Shown piece by piece: positions 5,972-7,254 of a DNA stretch of 7,254 nt. The DNA lies in assembly GCA_002316315.1 (NCBI GenBank), contig DCDG01000001.1:1-7254 (forward strand), in the 5' to 3' direction. This stretch comes from Candidatus Aminicenantes bacterium UBA1061 (lineage in GTDB: Bacteria; Acidobacteriota; Aminicenantia; Aminicenantales; Saccharicenantaceae). Positions within the stretch are counted from its first letter, which is position 1, and every line of letters starts with the position of its first letter. Position numbers and translations under genes: made by a program. The notes under the pieces are model-generated. The model saw only the letters and a list, made by a program, of their open reading frames with translations, did not search any database and was not told where the DNA came from.

Positions 5972-6024
5972 GTCAATAGCTATTAACTTGGGTTAACTTA
6001 GGTCTATCCCTTAACATTCGTTAA
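5955..6024 (+). promoter_or_regulatory. triple operator: three TTAAC-N4-GTTAA inverted repeats at 28-bp spacing
   Basis: The sites are 5955-5968 (spacer CTAT), 5983-5996 (spacer TTGG) and 6011-6024 (spacer ATTC). Each has perfect 5-bp arms, and site starts are exactly 28 bp apart. Spacer and linker bases are mostly not conserved, so the pattern is selected at the arms and is not a simple recent tandem duplication. The array ends 26 bp before the HTH gene. It is most likely the binding site of the HTH protein, alone or in complex with the Doc toxin, for autoregulation. Binding is inferred; the symmetry and spacing are visible. Confidence 0.8.
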
Positions 6025-6050
6025 CATATAGGAAACGGGAGTAAGAAACA

Positions 6051-6308
6051 ATGGAAAGAAATGAATTTATGACCATTCCACAGCTGGCTCGCCTCCTGGG
6101 ATTGAGCCGGATCGCTGTTTACAACAGAGTTAAGAGTGGAGAAATCAAAGCCATACGAATCGGAAGAACTTATGCTATCAATACTGAAGACATTGCCGAT
6201 ATTCTGGGCAAAACTTTAACCAAAAAAGGCAAAGAAGAAATTGATCGAGCTATAAAAAAGACAGTTGATGAATACGGGGAAGTATTGAGACTCCTCGGAC
6301 AGGAATAA
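6051..6308 (+). CDS. excisionase/MerR-type HTH DNA-binding protein, probable antitoxin of the downstream Doc toxin
   Basis: The 85-residue product has a winged-helix HTH of the excisionase (HTH_17) type at residues 7-51: MTIPQLARLLGLSRIAVYN, then VKSGEIKAIRIGRTYAI with the usual wing, and an INTEDIADIL closing helix. Residues 52-85 are a charged helical tail (KKGKEEIDRAIKKTVDEYG) suited to wrapping a toxin, as antitoxin C-termini do. GGGAG (6037-6041) lies 9 nt before ATG 6051; ATG 6069 is a less likely start. The stop overlaps the doc start by one base (TAATG), so translation is coupled. Family I Doc toxins are classically paired with Phd; here the DNA-binding partner is an unrelated HTH fold. 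The antitoxin role is inferred from operon position, size and the operator array upstream. Confidence 0.82.
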   Translation: MERNEFMTIPQLARLLGLSRIAVYNRVKSGEIKAIRIGRTYAINTEDIADILGKTLTKKGKEEIDRAIKKTVDEYGEVLRLLGQE

Positions 6309-6724
6309 TGGAAACAATCAATGTCCTGGAAGTAGAATATATCGCTCATAGATTGGCTCGAGAAATGCTGGCCTTTGATGAACCTATCCCTGACTTTTCC
6401 AGCCGGTTTCCAAATATTCTGGAAAGCTGTTTAGCTGTTCCGTTCCAGAGCTTTTCCAGGAAGCAGCTTTATCCGGGCCTCATCTCGAAAGCCAGTATCC
6501 TCTTCTACCTTCTGATCAAGAATCACCCCTTTCAAAACGGGAACAAAAGAATAGCCATAGCCACGCTGTTCGTTTTCCTTTATAAAAATAAAAAATGGAT
6601 AAGAGTCGACACCCAGGAGCTTTATAATTTCGCCGTCTGGGTAGCACAAAGTCCTCCCAGGCTCAAAGATGAAACTGTCATGGCTATCGAGAAATTTCTG
6701 AAAACTTATCTGGTATCTATGTAA
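6308..6724 (+). CDS. doc: Fic/Doc family toxin (death-on-curing)
   Basis: The 138-residue length is normal for Doc. Doc of phage P1 phosphorylates a Thr of EF-Tu and blocks translation; related Fic proteins transfer AMP. The active-site loop is HPFQNGNKR at residues 73-81: catalytic His73 and the Asn79-Lys80-Arg81 ending of Doc are present, while the acidic residue usual two positions after Phe is Asn77. Upstream features also fit: ILESCLAVP at 37-45 and a helix ISKASILFYLLIKN at 59-72. The Lys at the end of the loop, where AMPylating Fic proteins have Gly, favours Doc-like kinase activity, but this is inference. The start overlaps the HTH gene's stop by one base, and the gene is followed after 2 bp by repeat B. 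A remnant of a related doc lies at 5755-5826. Confidence 0.92.
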   Translation: METINVLEVEYIAHRLAREMLAFDEPIPDFSSRFPNILESCLAVPFQSFSRKQLYPGLISKASILFYLLIKNHPFQNGNKRIAIATLFVFLYKNKKWIRVDTQELYNFAVWVAQSPPRLKDETVMAIEKFLKTYLVSM

Positions 6725-6726
6725 TG

Positions 6727-6791
6727 AATGGGGTCGGGCCTCAGGATGTTATTGATAATAAACAACGTCGGCTGGCCCGACCCCATTTAAA
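6727..6791 (+). repeat. palindromic repeat, copy B (65 bp)
   Basis: One base differs from copy A (5837-5901). The 14-bp arms are AATGGGGTCGGGCC (6727-6740) and GGCCCGACCCCATT (6774-6787). It begins 2 bp after the doc stop and ends 1 bp before the stop of the convergent DUF6506-like gene, filling the entire 68-bp gap. It may block read-through from both sides through its stem, but there is no proper T run on either strand. Confidence 0.9.
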
Positions 6792-6792
6792 A

Positions 6793-7116
6793 CTACCTGT
6801 GGAACCAGCCGGCTTTTTCCATCGCCGCCATGGTGATTTTTGAACCGGGGCCATCGCCACGGCTGGCGCAAACGGCAGCTTTACCCTCTACCGCTTTCTG
6901 AATTTCAGCCACATCCAGATTGGAAAAACCCGGGCAAAGGACAATAGACTGCACACCCTCTTCCTCGACCAGCTTTTTAGCCACCTCCAGCGCTTCGGCC
7001 TGGCTGTGAACTAACGCGGCGAAAAATTTAGCCATACCGGTTTCGATCTGGCACCTGTCTCTTGAACCATCCGCATCCGGTGCATGGGCGATAAAGGCAG
7101 TTTTGAATTTTTCCAT
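6793..7116 (-). CDS. DUF6506-like small cytoplasmic protein, 107 aa
   Basis: ATG 7116 is chosen because GGAGGAAT lies just upstream (7128 down to 7121); an upstream in-frame ATG at 7197 would precede the promoter and lacks such a site. The protein begins MEKFKTAFIAHAPDADGSRD, has a helix at about 38-54 (SQAEALEVAKKLVEEEG), then IVLCPGF (58-64), a helix (DVAEIQKAVEG), and SRGDGPGSK (85-93) with an AMEKAGWF tail. The alternating strands and helices suggest a small alpha/beta domain. The LCPGF and RGDGP segments match my recollection of DUF6506 proteins, whose function is unknown. No signal peptide or membrane segment. It converges on doc across repeat B. Confidence 0.75.
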   Translation of the reverse strand: MEKFKTAFIAHAPDADGSRDRCQIETGMAKFFAALVHSQAEALEVAKKLVEEEGVQSIVLCPGFSNLDVAEIQKAVEGKAAVCASRGDGPGSKITMAAMEKAGWFHR

Positions 7117-7150
7117 TTTAATTCCTCCGATTAAGAATCTTCTATTTATA

Positions 7151-7179
7151 TTTATAGCATATTCATAACATTGTCTAAA
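7151..7179 (-). promoter_or_regulatory. promoter of the DUF6506-like gene
   Basis: On the minus strand TTTAGA (7179 down to 7174) and TATAAA (7156 down to 7151) are separated by 17 bp, and TGC directly before TATAAA forms an extended -10. The expected start is near 7145, giving a leader of about 28 nt that contains the Shine-Dalgarno. Confidence 0.5.
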
Positions 7180-7194
7180 CCAAATAAGTTCCAG

Positions 7195-7233
7195 CAAAAA
7201 TAAGCCCGGCTTTTTAAAGGCTTGTCCTTATTT
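7195..7233 (-). terminator. probable terminator of a minus-strand gene beyond the right edge
   Basis: AAATAAG (7198-7204) and CTTATTT (7227-7233) form a 7-bp stem; an alternative inner stem is AAGCC (7202-7206) / GGCTT (7219-7223). Read on the minus strand, the hairpin runs into a T run (complement of 7196-7200). It would insulate the DUF6506-like gene's promoter from upstream transcription. Confidence 0.4.
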
Positions 7234-7254
7234 GTCAGATTATTGGCCAGCTAA

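Noticed and set aside
5951..6030. CRISPR array or plasmid-type iterons
   Set aside because: The 28-bp period covers only short conserved arms, not 28-bp repeats with spacers. Three sites directly before an HTH gene fit operators better than an origin.
5837..6791. Integron attC sites flanking a TA cassette
   Set aside because: The arrangement is similar, but the repeat ends are TGGGGTC/GACCCCA and do not match the attC core consensus (RYYYAAC and GTTRRRY), and no integrase is present.
7117..7197. Longer 134-aa version of the DUF6506-like protein starting at 7197
   Set aside because: The extra 27 residues cover the apparent promoter and Shine-Dalgarno, and the start at 7116 has a strong ribosome-binding site.

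Overview
The window looks like chromosomal DNA of an uncultured, moderate-GC, Gram-negative-like bacterium. The pairing of a Gfo/Idh/MocA oxidoreductase of the 'GGGLGDMG.HY.DPVQYLL' type with a secreted HEAT-repeat/DUF1080 protein is common in Planctomycetota, Acidobacteriota and Candidatus Aminicenantes-like genomes. That placement is an impression from protein style, not a phylogenetic result.

Left third (1-3610, plus strand): the C-terminal end of a Gfo/Idh/MocA-family oxidoreductase, then a large exported protein with HEAT-like helical repeats and a C-terminal DUF1080 (3-keto-disaccharide hydrolase family) domain. Together they fit a 3-keto-sugar pathway, in which oxidoreductases make or reduce 3-keto glycosides and DUF1080 enzymes cleave them. 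The start codon of the large gene is ambiguous (ATA 647, ATG 674 or TTG 719). Two small unrecognised ORFs follow (3661-3750 and 3752-3997), one base apart across a run of seven G.

Middle (4000-5708): a complete family I inorganic pyrophosphatase (plus strand), preceded by an extended -10 promoter and a decayed copy of the repeat described below. Convergent to it is a CysQ-like 3'(2'),5'-bisphosphate nucleotidase (minus strand). Both are housekeeping phosphate-releasing enzymes.

Right third (5709-7254) is the most unusual part. A two-gene toxin-antitoxin-like operon encodes an excisionase/MerR-type HTH protein and a Fic/Doc-family toxin with overlapping stop and start. Its leader carries three perfect inverted repeats (TTAAC-N4-GTTAA) exactly 28 bp apart. 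The operon lies between two nearly identical 65-bp palindromic repeats. Just before the left repeat is a 72-bp fragment of a second doc gene, differing from the intact doc mostly at synonymous positions. The right repeat sits 2 bp after the doc stop. The layout is therefore [doc tail remnant - repeat A] [operators - HTH - doc - repeat B], which suggests that 'TA gene plus 3' palindrome' has behaved as a cassette-like unit. The window ends with a small minus-strand DUF6506-like gene with a good promoter and Shine-Dalgarno, and a probable terminator for a minus-strand gene beyond the right edge.

No rRNA, tRNA, CRISPR array, transposase or integrase gene was found.
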